Shown one piece after another: positions 1 through 11,983 of a DNA stretch of 64,000 nt (positions within the stretch are counted from its first letter, which is position 1; every line of letters starts with the position of its first letter). The DNA lies in contig QJPP01003465.1 of NCBI GenBank assembly GCA_003996215.1, forward strand, positions 124,001 through 188,000, given 5' to 3'. The DNA is from Jaltomata sinuosa. Lineage: Eukaryota > Streptophyta > Magnoliopsida > Solanales > Solanaceae. Under the pieces are notes generated by a model that worked only from the letters and a program-made list of their open reading frames with translations, was not told the origin of the DNA and made no database searches. The position numbers and the translations under genes are program-made.

Positions 1-467
1 ACCTATACTTGTTATTCTTTCTGCCTTACATATGAGAATATGTTATATAGGTACTGACACCCCTATGAAATAGGGTGCTGCATTCTTTTCAATATAGAAC
101 AAGGTACACAGAGTTGCAGACCTCCTCAGTAGGCACTATCGTGTATCAACAGACCAATCAATGAGCTCCATCTCCCCTTGATCTAGTTTAGAGTTAGTGT
201 TGTACATATTTGTATAGTATGGGTATGGCGGGGCCCTATCTCAACCACTTGATAGTTCCATAGTTTCTTACTATCTTAGAGGCTTCGTGGATACTATAGT
301 ATGATTATTTTGTATTAGTTGGTCATCAGCTATTGTATATGCATGTATCAACCTTATTAGTGGTCTCTAGTATATGAATCCTTGATCTATCATATTTCAT
401 CGATTATCTACATAACATATATGTATAAATGGTACTTGTCTGTCCCATACGGACTTGGGGCATGACA
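1..467 (+). repeat. Family A 5' LTR, 3' portion (left edge cut by window)
   Basis: This stretch aligns by eye with the end of the complete LTR at 5886-8795; for example ACCTATACTTGTTATT occurs at 1 and again near 8332. It ends in GGGGCATGACA at 467 and is followed directly by a primer binding site, so it is the R/U5 end of the 5' LTR of the first chromovirus. The two copies visibly differ by substitutions, so the element is not young. Confidence 0.85.
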
Positions 468-469
468 AA

Positions 470-487
470 CTTTGTATCAGATCCTAG
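470..487 (+). other. Primer binding site, initiator tRNA-Met type (family A)
   Basis: TTTGTATCAGATCCTAGGTT begins two to three bases after the LTR end. It resembles the tRNA-iMet complement TGGTATCAGAGCC used by many plant Ty3/gypsy and copia elements. The second copy at 8799-8816 is closer to the consensus. Confidence 0.75.
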
Positions 488-685
488 GTTCAAGTGTCCC
501 AGGGAATTGTCTATGAAAACATGTGTAGTAGTGTCTTTCTTATAAATGTGTTGCACACCACATTTATAAGTAGGGGGATGCTTGTACATTTAGGAAATAT
601 GACCTTTTTTTATGTTCTAGATTTTCCATATATTAAAGTTATAGGGATTTGATTCTGACTTGTGCGTTAATTTTTATCTACAGAG

Positions 686-2035
686 ATGCCTACAAGGAAA
701 AAGACTCTGAGTAATCCATGATTCACCACATCCCCAGAGGAAGGTCCTAGTACACAACCACTTGTTATTGAGGATCAGACAAAGGCCCAAGGTGGCACCA
801 TTAGACAAGCTATCCCAAATCCACAACCACAACATGAAGAAGGGCCTACAAGTTCCCCGATCCCTCCAGCTATTCCATTTGACCCCTCAAACCAGGATGT
901 CAGGGGAGCAATTTATTCACTCACCCAAATAGTTACTGCTCAGTCTCAGGGATAAGAAGCAGCATCCCCAGTACATCTTTCTAGGGAGACGCATTTGGTT
1001 CCCATGTTTGAGAGTTCTTGAATATGGCCCCTCCTATTTTTATGGGGTCTAAACCCACTGAGGATCCACAACAATTCATTGATGAGATTCAGAAAATACT
1101 CAAGGCGATGCATGTGTCTGATACAAAGTAAGTTGAGTTAGCAGTGTATCACCTAAAAGATATGGCTACAACTTGGTATGACATGTAGAAAGATTCTATA
1201 TGAGTAGATATACCTCCACCAATTTGGAAGGAATTTACAGAGGCCTTTTTAGATCATTTGTTTTCCTAGGAGATTCGAGATGCAAAGGTTGAACAATTTT
1301 GGCTAGTTAAGCAGAATTAAATGAGTGTTAAGGAGTACATCATTAGATTCACTCATCTAGCAAGATTTGCAACAGAGATGGTCAGTACTACACACACCAG
1401 GGTACATTGATTTAGTGGGTGGTCTTAAATCTGACATGATACAGCCTTGTTCTATTATGGCATTAAATAAAGAAATAAGCATTGCTCAGATAATGACATT
1501 TACACTGCAGACTGAGGAGATTCAATAAAAAATTAGAGCAGAGTGTGAGTGGGATCAGAGTAAGAGGGATAAAATATCTGGCATTTATTAGGGTAGTGAT
1601 AGATAATCTTCCAGCAGAGGGCCACAAAGGCCACCACCACCAGCTTATTCCACCGCTCGACCTCCCTTCAAGTCTCGAAGGCTGAGGCATGAGCAGATTC
1701 AGTAGTCTAGGGCACCAGGTCCATAATTTCAAAGAAGTATGGGTCGGGGATTACCACCTAGTCTGCATTATAGTTAGTGTGGTAGATTATTCACTAGTGA
1801 GTGCCGACTAGGCTCCGATGCTTGTTATTGGTATGGAGTCCCTGGTCATGTGATAAGGAACTGTCCACAGATCAGGAAAAAAGATGTTGAAAGAGAAGGT
1901 AGAGCACAATCTGTAGGGTCCATTGTAGAATCATCATCAAATGCTCCTTCTTCATCTCATGGTCCTCAGGCACCAGTAGACCGGGGTAGGGGCAGAGGCA
2001 GAGCTTCTAATTGAAGAGGGGGTCATATGTATGTG
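686..2035 (+). pseudogene. gag: Family A gag (degenerate)
   Basis: The capsid/nucleocapsid reading starts at ATG 686 (MPTRKKT) and continues through several frames. The capsid part is recognisable near 1022-1380 (MAPPIFMGSKPTEDPQQF, then LKDMATTWYDM and LARFATEM), which is typical chromovirus retrotrans_gag. A single CCHC zinc knuckle lies at 1823-1864, but its second Cys reads Tyr (CYWYGVPGHVIRNC), so metal binding should be lost. Stops occur early (codon 12 of the first frame) and repeatedly, with at least one frameshift near 1020. The copy cannot make a full Gag. Confidence 0.85.
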
Positions 2036-2501
2036 TTAGAAGGCCGACTGGATTCAGAGGCATCACCATATATGGCCACATGTATCTTATCTATCTTCTT
2101 ACATGATGTTTATGTATTGATATATCCAGGGGCTACTCTATAATTAGTTACTCTATTCATTGCTAAAAATATTGTAGTAAGACAAGAATTATTATGTGAG
2201 CTATTTTATCAACTCCATATCAAGAGTCAGTTATAGTTCAACCACTATATAAAATTGCATAGAGACTATATGTAGTCGATACACTACATTAAATCTGTTT
2301 GAGCTTGATATGATAGACTTTGATGTCATCATGGGTATGTATTGGTTATCATCCTATTACGCTATAGTTGATTATCAGGCTAAGATAGGTATATTTTACT
2401 TTCCAGACAAGCCAATACTTCTATGGAAAGGTAGTGTCATGATGTCTGTGGGTAGGTTTCTTTTCTATCTTAAGGCTAGAAAGCTGATTTCCAAGGGATG
2501 A
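2036..2501 (+). pseudogene. Family A retropepsin (PR), inactive
   Basis: The aspartic protease domain joins gag to pol. The catalytic triplet, normally Asp-x-Gly, reads YPGATL at 2120-2137: Asp is replaced by Tyr and a stop follows directly. The downstream block with MIDFDVIMGMYWLSSY (ORF 2310-2501) is the usual chromovirus motif before RT (normally ending GMDWLS). The YLKARKLISKG block ends the domain. Both the active-site loss and the stops make it non-functional. Confidence 0.8.
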
Positions 2502-2519
2502 TTATATCACCTAGTTAGA

Positions 2520-3290
2520 GTAAGGGATCTTGATGTTGATAAAGAGACACCGACTATTCAATCTGTGGAAATTGTGAATGAATATTTAGATATGTTCCTG
2601 AAGGAGCTTCCAGGACTTCCTCTATATAGAAAGATTGATTTTGGTATAGATGTAGATCTCAGTACTCAACTTGTATCAATTCCATCCTATAGAATGGCCA
2701 CAGTAGAGCTAAAAGAGTTGAAAGCACAATGGAAAGATCTCCTTGATAAAGGATTCATCCGACCTAGTATATCACCTTAGGGTGCACATGTGCTATTTGT
2801 ATGAAAGAAAGATGGGTCACTGCATATGTGTATATATTATTGATAGTTGAACAAAGTTACTAGAAAGAATAAGTATCCCTTTCCCTGAATAGATGATTTA
2901 TTTTTTCAGTTCCAGGGTGCTAAGTTCTTTTCAAAAATCTATTTAAGATCTAGATATCAGCAGTTGAAGATCAGAGAAGTCGATATTCCAACGACAACTT
3001 TTCAAACTCGGTATGGGCATTTTGAATTTCTTGTTATGTCCTTTGGTTTAACCAATTCCCCTGAAAATTTTATGGATATAATGAATAGGATCTTCAAACC
3101 CTTTCTAGATTTGTTTATGATTGTATTCATAGAAGACATGCTATATATTCACGTGGTGAGGCAGACCATGCATATCATCTTAGATCAGTATTGCAGATTC
3201 TTAAAAAACATCCGTTCTATGCCAAATTTTCCAAATGTGAGTTATGGTTGGACTCTGTAGCTTTTATTGTTCATATAGTCTCTAGTGAGG
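2520..3290 (+). pseudogene. Family A reverse transcriptase (degenerate)
   Basis: RT palm/finger blocks are readable in order: LPGLPLYRKIDFGID (about 2605), PSYRMATVELKELK, GFIRPSISP, then QLKIREVDIPTTTFQTRYG and FEFLVMSFGLTNSPENFM near 2960-3080. The catalytic FIDD box reads FIED (Glu codon at 3132-3134), so the first of the paired Asp residues is lost. Stops interrupt the finger region around 2780-2900. A second copy of this RT at 10246-11150 keeps FIDD, so the change is private to this copy. Confidence 0.88.
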
Positions 3291-3930
3291 GCATCAAAGT
3301 GGAATTTTAGAAGATTGAGGCTAATAAGAATTGGCCTAGGCCCACTACTCTAATAGAGGTACGTAGTTTCTTTGGGCTAGCAGGTTATTACATAAGATTC
3401 ATTGAAGGATTCTTATCTATAGTTTCACCATTGACTAAATTAACACAAAAAGCAACAAAGTTTTAGTTGTTAGATAAGTGTGAGAAGAGTTTCAAAGAGT
3501 TGAAAGACAGGTTAACTACGACACCAGTACTGACACTTTAGAAGGCATAGGAGGGTATGCTATTTATTGTGATGCTTTGGGTATTGGTCTAGGTTGTGTG
3601 TTAATGCAACATAGTAAGGTTATAGCTTATGGTTCGAGGCAACTAAAGCGACACGAGCAAAACTATCCAACACATGATCTAGAATTAGCTGCAGGTTTAT
3701 TTTCTCTAAAAATGTGGCGACATTATTTGTATGGGGTTCACGTTGATATATTTACTGATCATAAGAACCTTCAATACATATTTAAGCAAAGGGAGCTAAA
3801 TTTGAGGCATAGGAGGTGGCTAGAACTACTAAAAGATTAGGATGTTGATATTATCTACCACCTAGGTAAACAAAATTTTGTGGCAAATGCTCTTAGTCAC
3901 AAATCTATGGGAAGTCTAGCACACTTTCAA
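3291..3930 (+). pseudogene. Family A RT connection and RNase H (degenerate)
   Basis: The connection domain with LAGYYIRFIEGF is followed by the RNase H fold. ORF 3577-3840 carries LGCVLMQHSKVIAYGSRQLK, NYPTHDLELAAGLFSLKMWRHYLYG and VDIFTDHKNLQYIF, all standard chromovirus RNase H blocks. A stop at 3838 precedes the closing YHLGKQNFVANALSHKS block near 3858-3905. Confidence 0.85.
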
Positions 3931-4079
3931 GAAACGAAGTAGAATAAAGTTAGAGAGGTTCATAAGTTATCAAGCTTAGGTATCCGGTTAAGTGACTTTG
4001 AAGATGGAGGCATATTGGTTCAGATTACTGCAGAGTCATTATTAGTGACAATGTTGAAGGAGAGACAATTTGATGACTA

Positions 4080-5010
4080 GCTATTAAAAGAATATAAAGA
4101 AGGTATTTTTCAACATAAAGTCACCACATTAAAACTTGTAGGGGATGGCACTTTAAGGTGCCAAGGCAGATTGTGTGTTCCTAATGTGGATGGATTGTGG
4201 GAGATGATTTTGAATGAGTCGCATTGTTCATGATATTCTATCCACCTGGGTGCTACAAAAATGTATCATGATCAGAAAGAAATTTATTAGTGGGATAATA
4301 TGAAGAGAAATATAACAGTTTATGTGGCGTAATACCCTAATTGTCAACAAGTAAAAGCATAGGATCAGTGGCCTGGAAGCCTAGCACAAACCATAAGAAT
4401 CCCAATGTGGAAATGGGAGGCCATTAATATGGACTTCATCACAGGTTTTCCTCATTATTTCAATAAGCATGATTTTAATTAGGTGATTATTGATCGATTG
4501 ACATAATCAGCCCATTTCTTACCTGTTAAATCCACCAGTACAATAGCGGATTATGCTAAGTTATATGTGAAGGAAATTGTTCTCCTACATGGGACTCTTA
4601 TGTCCATTATTTCTGACAAAGGTGCCCAGTTCATAGCTCACTTCTGGAAATCTTACTAGAAATGTCTGGGTACTCATGCGAATCTTAGCACAATATTTCA
4701 TCCGCAGACAGATAGCCAAGCTGAGCACATTATGCAGATGCTTGAAAATATGTTGAGAGCATGTGTTCTAGATTTCAAAGAAAACTAGAATGAGCATTTG
4801 CCCCATATCAAATTTTCATATAATAATAGCTATCATTCCGGCATCCAAATGGCACCTTTTGAAGCCCCATATGGGAGACGTTGTAGGTCTCCTATTGGCT
4901 AGTTTGAGGTTAGTGAAGTATAAGCGCTTGGTCCGGACATGGTCCACCAGGCAGTTGAGAAAGTTAAGTTTATTTGGGAGTGATTAAAGACAGCTAAGAG
5001 CCTCCTAAAA
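4080..5010 (+). pseudogene. Family A integrase core (degenerate)
   Basis: The zinc-binding region is battered around 4215-4360 (stops, CQQVKA retained). The rve core runs from MDFITGFPHYF near 4430. The three acidic positions still read as Asp (MDFI), Asp (SIISDKGAQF, about 4600) and Glu (QTDSQAEHIMQ, about 4720), so the DDE set survives. Stops at several tryptophan or glutamine positions (TAG) break the frame. It ends in FSYNNSYHSGIQMAPFEAPYG, the usual end of the core. Confidence 0.85.
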
Positions 5011-5475
5011 TCTTATTCAGATGTCAGGCGCAGAGACTTGGAATTCCATATAGATGACTAGGTGTTCACTATAGTCTTGCCTATGAAGGGCAATATGATA
5101 TTTGGAAAGAAGGTAAAGTTAAGCCTAAGATATATTGGGCCTTACAAAATTGTACAAAGAATTAGGCAAGTGGCATATGAGGTTGAACTACCTCCAGAGT
5201 TAGCTATTGTACATCAAATATTCCATATGTCTATGCTACATAAATGTATAGGAGACTCATTAGTTATTGTCCCAGAAACAGATGTACAGATCATAGAAAA
5301 CTTGTCATATGAAAAGTTCCAGTGGCTATTCTTTATAGGCAGATTAGAAAGTTAAGAACAAAAGACGTGGTATCCGTTAAAGTACTGTAGAGGAATTAGA
5401 GGTTCGAAGAAGCCACTTGGGAATTTGAGGACTCCATGAGGTCCAAATATCCCCACTTATTTCAAGAACATTGAG
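5011..5475 (+). pseudogene. Family A integrase C-terminus, GPY/F module plus chromodomain-like tail
   Basis: ORF 5062-5355 reads FGKKVKLSLRYIGPYKIVQR, the GPY/F module of gypsy integrases, then HQIFHMSMLHKCIGD. After a frameshift near 5355 the tail resembles the Tekay/Del C-terminal chromodomain region (KLRTKDVV..., ending in KYPHLFQEH). A cleaner copy of the same tail is at 9766-9996. Such tails are thought to direct insertion to heterochromatin, which agrees with this nested setting. Confidence 0.8.
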
Positions 5476-5885
5476 AAGGTTTATTATAATATACATCGTA
5501 TTCTTATGCAAAATACTTTTAGTCAAACTTAGACATAATAATTTTTTACTTATTTGTTATGTATACATATTCAGGTGTATCACTCGTGCCTACCAGTTCA
5601 TAGATACCATATGTCGCACTATAAGTCGGAACATAAAGAGGAGTATAAGGTAAGTCAGAAGCATGGTTATTTCGTTATATAGCTTAGAGGAACCTTACTT
5701 TCATTTAATACTACAACTGTTGTGGTGCCCTGTGAGGCTTATACAAGTGTATGCTTGTTAGTTGACAGATTTGAGATAGCCCCATGTAAAGAGAAAACTT
5801 GCAAAATTTTAGAAAAATTTCAGAGTTAATTTTATTGAGAGCTAAAGTCTACATTCGAGGACGAATGGTCCAAATGGGAGAATAA
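5476..5885 (+). other. Family A 3' untranslated region and polypurine tract
   Basis: This is non-coding sequence between the end of pol and the 3' LTR. The purine run AAATGGGAGAATAA at 5872-5885 abuts the LTR start TGTAATACCCC and is the likely plus-strand primer. The phrase CATTCGAGGACGAATGG just before it is also seen in diverged form in family B near 23320 (TTCAAGGATAAATGATCC). Confidence 0.75.
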
Positions 5886-8795
5886 TGTAATACCCCATAC
5901 CTTTAAACATATGTACAACTAAGGTAACATCGATGGATTTATTTAGAAATGTGTAAAAAAGGTTGAACTTGAGCCAAATTTTAAGTATCCAACTATACTA
6001 AAGTGTAAAATATAGTTGGAGGGAAAGATACTTTAAAAGGAAATTGAAGTTTGAAACAAAAAAATCACCTACTCTCTAGAGCTATGTGTTTAACCTACTA
6101 GCGTAAACTTTCTATGTGTTTTGACTTTCTAAGAGGTTAAGCTATTTATTTTAACATCCTACTTTCTTGAGCTACATGAATATAAGCCTATAGTTAATGG
6201 AAGGGATACAGGAAATATGGCCCAAAGATTAAAAGTTATAAGGCCCAAAACATAAGAAGTTATCAAGTAGGTGAATCACCTACATTGACTTCTTTTTAGG
6301 CCCAATTTGTTGCTAAATAAAGGAGTGGGTTGGAAAAAGGGTAAAAGCCCAAAACCTATCCAAAAATACCCAATATATATGGATATATTCAGCTATTTCT
6401 CCAGAATTTTCCAGAAGATAAATAAGAACAAAATCTCTCTCTCTTTTAGCTCTTCATGGCAGCCCTCTTTTCACACTTAGGGTTCTTGACTTATTCCTAT
6501 TGGTTCTAAACCTTTAAGGTATGTTTTTGTGTATAATTTATAATGTTTTTATATAAGAAACCTAGTGGATTAAAGCTCCACACATTGGTGGAGTTTGGGC
6601 AGCCTTTGTGAGAAAGAAGCTCCTTGGCAGCCCCTTGTTGTGTGATATTGTCTTTAAAGTGTTTTCTTCTTGTTGTAAGGTCCTATTTTGGAGTAACGTT
6701 TTGGTGGTGAAGAAATCAAGTTAATACTTTAAATTTACAGAAAAATCAAAGTAAAATTTTTCCCCTCCATCCCTTATTATATATGAGAAGAACGAGGTAA
6801 TTCTAGACGTAATTATCGTATGAACTCATGAGACGGTGATCAAAAGCTATGAGTTAAAGTTATACTGATTTTATTGAACTGTATTGGGGATTTATTATAT
6901 GTATTCTTGTCTGTATTTGTAGTAAAACTCATGGTTAGGGTTGGTTGTGGCTGTTTTGGGATTTGAATTGAAGAGTCTGGTGATACGCCGAGTTTTTGAC
7001 TATCGTACATACATGCTAGCCGTTTGATTGTAGCGAACTGTCTTGAACATGCAACATGGTTGTTAGATTCTATAAATATGTCCAATGTATTTATAACTTA
7101 TGTCTGTAATAAGATAAGAGAATTAGAAAAAACCATAAGTATAAACAGAGTTCGATGAGCAAGTAGCTCGCTTAATAGTCGACATGTTGCCGATATGTGT
7201 AGACAATGTTTATGGGATGTTTGAAATGGTTGTACCACTTAATTTTGTATAGATTATCTGTTTTTAGAAGGGGGTAATGTACACTAATGTTTCTTGAGCC
7301 CGGAATCAAGTTATGTAAGGCTAAAACTTCTTTCGCTACAAGGCAGGACCCTACGTCTCCTGTTTCTCGAAGGTCAATATCATTTTTATGATTTATAGTG
7401 ATTGGTATTCAGTTGGTATGTGTCCTACACTTCATATTAGTCACCCATGTATATCAGTTCTTCATTGTCCACACATTCATAGTATTTGAGATAATCGTTA
7501 TGATTCAAAATGTTCACATAGTCATCAAAGCAATATATGTGCCTTTTTTGTATTCATAGAACTCATAACATTTGTTATATGTCTCTATATATAATTCTCT
7601 TTTCATGTCATATTCATCATTTAAACAGTAAATATATGTCCATATAATTAATTTGAAGTAGATCAAAGTTTACTATTTGATTCATTTAATCAGATATTAT
7701 CATCGGTTACTCAGACATAATAAATTATCACTCAGAGCTTGCTATTTGTACAGTTGATTTCATTTGTAATTAACTATTCAGAGGTATTTATGGCATCAAT
7801 TGTTAAAAAATAAATTAACCAATGGCGGAGGAAGATCAAAGATATTATATTCACTTGACTCATGACACGACGCTGCCTTATGAACATGGATGAGACCACA
7901 GACGCTCATAGTTGAGCCTACGGGCATACCTGCCTATTATGGCTATATACCCTTATAGTAGAGCCATATATGGCATACCTGCCTGTGGGATGACCCTCAG
8001 AGCTGAGCCTTTATGGTATACCTTCAGAGATCATAGACTACAAGAATTAACATTTTAATATGAGATTCAGAGATAACAAAGTTCATATGCTATCTAGTTG
8101 ATATAAAGCCCTCGAGGCTCATATTCAGAGGATATTATTTATTCGTTTGAAAGTAACTAAGTTACTTGATTCCATAGACAATTGCATCATTTGATCCTTT
8201 ATTAATAAAGAACCAAGAAGATACTTGTATAATAATTTTAGACTAATTTCATATGATTTAAAGTTTTATAGGTTACTACCTGGGAGATGTATATCTAAGT
8301 TGACCATATTGATTCTTTAATTGTGCTAGCTTACCTATACTTGTTATTATGTCTGCCTTACATACCAGTATATATTATATATGTACTAACAACCCTACAA
8401 AATGGGGTGATGCATTCTTTTAAATACAAGACAAGGTACACAAAGTTGTAGACCTCCTCAGTAGGCACTATCATGTATCAACAGAGCAGTCGATGAGCTC
8501 GATTTCCCCTGGATCTAGTTTAAAGGTAGTTTTGTACATATTTGTATAGTATGGGTATGGAGGGCCCCTATCCTGACCACTTGACAGTTTCATAGTTTCT
8601 TACTATTTTATAGGCTTCGTGATTACTGTAGTACGATCATTTTGTATCAATTGGTCATAGGCCATTGTATATGCAAGTATCATCCATATTAGTTTTCTCT
8701 AGTTCATGAATCCTTGATATATCATCTTTCATTGATTATCTGCATAGCATATATGTATATATGTTACTTGTCCCATCCAGACTTGGGCCCTAACA
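5886..8795 (+). repeat. Family A full-length LTR (about 2.9 kb)
   Basis: It begins TGTAATACCCC after a polypurine tract and ends CCCTAACA at 8795, followed by a primer binding site. It therefore serves as 3' LTR of the copy to its left and as 5' LTR of a second internal region to its right. The ORFs inside are short and resemble nothing. A phrase with GCATACCTGCCT recurs imperfectly at 7925-8030. Unlike the other LTR families here, I see no GC-rich palindromic array in it. Confidence 0.88.
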
Positions 8796-9073
8796 AATTT
8801 TGTATCAGAGCCTAGGTTAAAGTGTCCCAAGGAATTGTCTATGATGTTGTGTCTAGTAGTATCTTTCTTATGAATGTGTTGCATGCCACATTTATAAGTG
8901 GGGGGTTGTTTGGAAATTTAGGAAATATGACCTTCTTTCATGTACTAGATTGTTCCATTGAGAAAAGTTATATGGAGTTGATTATGACTCGTGCGTTAAT
9001 TTTTATCTACAGAGATGCCTACAAAGAAAAAGACTCGGACTAGTCCATGATTCACCACATCCCCATAGGTAGG
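8796..9073 (+). pseudogene. gag: Second family A internal region, 5' stub (PBS and gag start)
   Basis: The primer binding site TTTGTATCAGAGCCTAGG at about 8799 and the leader match 468-740 closely. The gag ATG is at 9015 (MPTKKKTRTSP). The copy stops abruptly near 9073, where the Athila-2 LTR begins. The short ORF 8822-9043 is in the leader and is not gag. Confidence 0.8.
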
Positions 9074-9362
9074 TTATAAGTCGGTAATCTACCAACTTAT
9101 TGAGCCTATGTCCATGAATTATTGCTATGTTTTGAATTGATTTAGAGGTTCTTATGGCCTTTATTGATGTCTATGTAGGTACTCTTGATAAAATATGAAA
9201 AACAAGGATATGGACCCAAAAATAGCCAAAAAGGAGCTAAGTGTAAGAAGTTGAGAAAAGTTGAAGAATCTACCATGGGATGCAATGGTTGTGCGACACG
9301 CACAAGCCAAGATGCAGTTAGCACCTCCTCCGCATGAAGCTGCCGAAGTTGCACCTCTATTA
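9074..9362 (+). repeat. Athila-2 5' LTR, first fragment
   Basis: From TTATAAGTCGGTAATCTACC the sequence follows the 3' LTR at 18571 onward, including TTATGGCCTTTATTGATG. The expected first bases TGATAAG are changed to TTATAAG. The match ends at 9362 inside the palindromic-word region. The remaining middle of the LTR is missing and replaced by family A pol sequence; the LTR end resumes at 11660. Confidence 0.82.
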
Positions 9363-10245
9363 TCCAAATGGAACCCTTTGAAGCCCTATACGAGAGACGT
9401 TGTAGGTCTTCTATTGGCTGGTTTGAGGTAAGTAAAGTATAAGTGCTTTGTCCTAACTTAGTCCATCAGGAATGTGAGAAAGTTAAGTTTATTCGGGAGT
9501 GATTGAAGATAGCTCAGAGCCTCCTCTAGAAATCTTATTCATATGTGAGGCACAGAGACCTATAATTCCATATAGATGATTGGGTGTTCATTACAATATC
9601 ACCTATGAAGGGCGTTATGAGATTTTGAAAGAAAAGAAAGCTAATCCCACGATATATTAGGCCTTACAAAATCGTACAAACAGTTGGGCAAGTGGAATAT
9701 GAGGTGGAACTACCGCCAGAGTTAGCTACTGTACATCCAGTATTCCATGTGTCTATGCTACATAAATGTATATGAGACCATCATTTATTGTCCCACCAAT
9801 AGATGTACAGATCATTGAGAACTTGACATATGAAGAGGTTCCAGTGGCTGTTCTTGATAGGCTGATTAGAAAGTTGAGAACAAAAGACGTGGTATACGTT
9901 AAAGTACTATGGAGGAATCAGAAGGTCGAAGAAGCCATTTGGGAATCTCAGGCCTCCATGAGGTCCAAATATCCCCACTTATTTCAAGAACATTGAGAAG
10001 GTTTCTTATAAAATACAACCTATTCTTTTGAATCATAGTTTCACTCAAACTTATGCATAATAAATTTTTACTCATACGTTATGTATACATATTCAAGTGT
10101 ATCACTTATGACTCCGAGTTCATAGCTACCATATGTCGCACTACAAGTCTAAACATAGAGAGGAATAAAGGTAAGTCAGAAGCATGGTTATTTCATTATA
10201 TAGCTTAGAGGAACCTTACTTCCATTTAATACTACAACCATTGTG
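9363..10245 (+). pseudogene. Displaced family A integrase C-terminus and 3' UTR fragment
   Basis: It matches 4843-5720 of the first copy, starting in the end of the integrase core. It continues through GPY/F to the chromodomain-like tail. ORF 9766-9996 reads EEVPVAVLDRLIRKLRTKDV, then KVLWRNQKVEEAIWESQASM, ending KYPHLFQEH. The left junction shares ATCCAAATGG with the matched site, suggesting microhomology-mediated joining. The fragment sits inside the Athila-2 5' LTR. Confidence 0.85.
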
Positions 10246-11659
10246 TTTTCGAAGGAGCTTTCAGGACTTCCTCAAGATAGAGAGATTAATTTTGGTATTG
10301 ATGTAGATCTTGGTACTCAACCTGTTCAATTGCACCCTATAGAATGGCCCCAGCAGAGCAAAAAGAGTTGAAAACACAACAAAACGATATCCTTGATAAA
10401 GGATTCATCCAACCTAGTTTATCACCTTGGGGTGCACATGTGCTATTTGTACGAAAGAAAGATGGGTCAGTGCATATGTGTATAGTTTATCGACAGTTGG
10501 ACAAAGTTAAATAGAATAAGTATCCACTTCCCTAAATAGATTATTTATTTGATCACTTGTAGGGTGCTAAGTGCTTTTCAAAAATTTATTTATGGCCTAG
10601 ATATCATCAGTTGAAAATTAGATAATTCGATATTCGAAAGACAGCTTTCTGAACTTAGTATGGGAACTATGAATTTCTTGTTATATTCTTTGGTTTAACT
10701 AATTCCCCTGCAACTTTTATGGATATGATCAATAGGGTCTTAAAACCCTTTCTAGATCTGTTTGTGATTGTATTCATAGATGACATCCTTATATATTCAC
10801 GTGGTGAGGCAGACCATGCATATCATCTTAGAGCAGTATTGAAGACTCTTAAAGAACATTAGGTATATGCCAAATATTCCAGATGTGAGTTTTGGTTGGA
10901 CTCTGTAGCTTTTGTTGGACATGTAGTCTCTAGTGAAGGCATCAAAGTGGACTTTCAGAATATTGAGGCTAATAAGAATTGGCCTAGGCCCACTACTCTA
11001 ACAAAGGTACGTAGTTTCTTGGAGCTAGCAGGTTATTACATAAGATTCATTGTAGGCTTCTCTTCTATAAATGCACCATTGACTAAATTAACACAAAAAG
11101 AAACAAAGTTTCATTGGTCAGAGAAGTGTGAGTAGAGTTTCAAAGAATTGAAACACAGGTTAACTGCGACACAAGTACAGACACTTTTAGAAGGCGTAGA
11201 GGTGTATGCTATTTATTGTGATGCTTTTGGCATTGGTCTAGGTTGTGGATTAATGCAGCATGGTAAGATTATAGCTTATGGTTCGAGGAAACTAAGGTGA
11301 CACGAGCAAAACTACCTAACACATGATCTAGAATTGGCTGTAGTTGTTTTTTCACTAAAGATGTGGCGACATTATTTGTATGGGGTTCACGTTGATATAT
11401 TTACTGATCATAAGAACCTTCAATACGTATTTAAGCAATAGGAGCTAAATTTAAGGCAGAGGAGGTGGCTAGAACTACTAAAAGATTATGATGTTGATAT
11501 TCTCTACCACCCAGGTAAAGCAAATATTATGGTAGATGCTCTTAGTCACAAATCAATGGGAAGTCTAGCACACTTGCCAGCATCAAAGTGTAATATAGTT
11601 ATATAATTTCATAAGCTATCAAGATTAGGTATCCGATTAAGTGACTTTGAAGATAGAGG
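10246..11659 (+). pseudogene. Displaced family A RT-RNase H fragment
   Basis: It matches about 2594-4003 of the first copy, so pol order is reversed here: integrase tail first, RT second. RT blocks include GFIQPSLSPWGAHVLFVRKK and the intact catalytic FIDD (Asp codons 10779-10784). ORF 10896-11135 is the RT connection region (FVGHVVSSEGIKVDFQN, LAGYYIRFIVGFSS). RNase H follows to YHPGKANIMVDALSHKSMG near 11510-11560. Stops and frameshifts are frequent. It ends where the Athila-2 LTR tail begins. Confidence 0.85.
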
Positions 11660-11857
11660 CATCAATTCCCCCCAATCCTTTACTTTTGTCTTTTCAAACA
11701 CTTACTCTCTTAGTGAAGTCGTTTCAATACAATCATTATTATGCTATCTATAAGTCTCTGTGGGTATGACCCCGACATCCATTGGGTACTTATAAATATG
11801 TTTTGCTTGACGATCGCTAATACCTTCTAATTGGAGAGTACGTTTGAGCGTTTATCA
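11660..11857 (+). repeat. Athila-2 5' LTR, terminal fragment
   Basis: AATTCCCCCCAATCCTTTAC and the following 190 bases match the 3' LTR end at 19880-20073. The end TTATCA at 11852-11857 is the inverted complement of the LTR start TGATAA, giving the proper terminal repeat. The primer binding site follows four bases later. Confidence 0.88.
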
Positions 11858-11861
11858 AAAA

Positions 11862-11879
11862 TGGCGCCATTGTGGGGGA
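11862..11879 (+). other. Athila-2 primer binding site
   Basis: TGGCGCCATTGTGGGGGA resembles TGGCGCCGTTGCCGGGGA, the site typical of plant Athila/Tat-lineage elements, which is complementary to a tRNA 3' end (tRNA-Asp is usually cited). Athila-4 has the same site on the other strand at 56534-56551. Confidence 0.85.
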
Positions 11880-11983
11880 CTTCATTTTATAGCTATTTTT
11901 ATTGTAGATTTGAGATACCTTAGAGAGTTATTGTTTCTTTTACTTTTGTTTAGTGTTTGTGTTGTGATCGAGTAAGCTAGACT

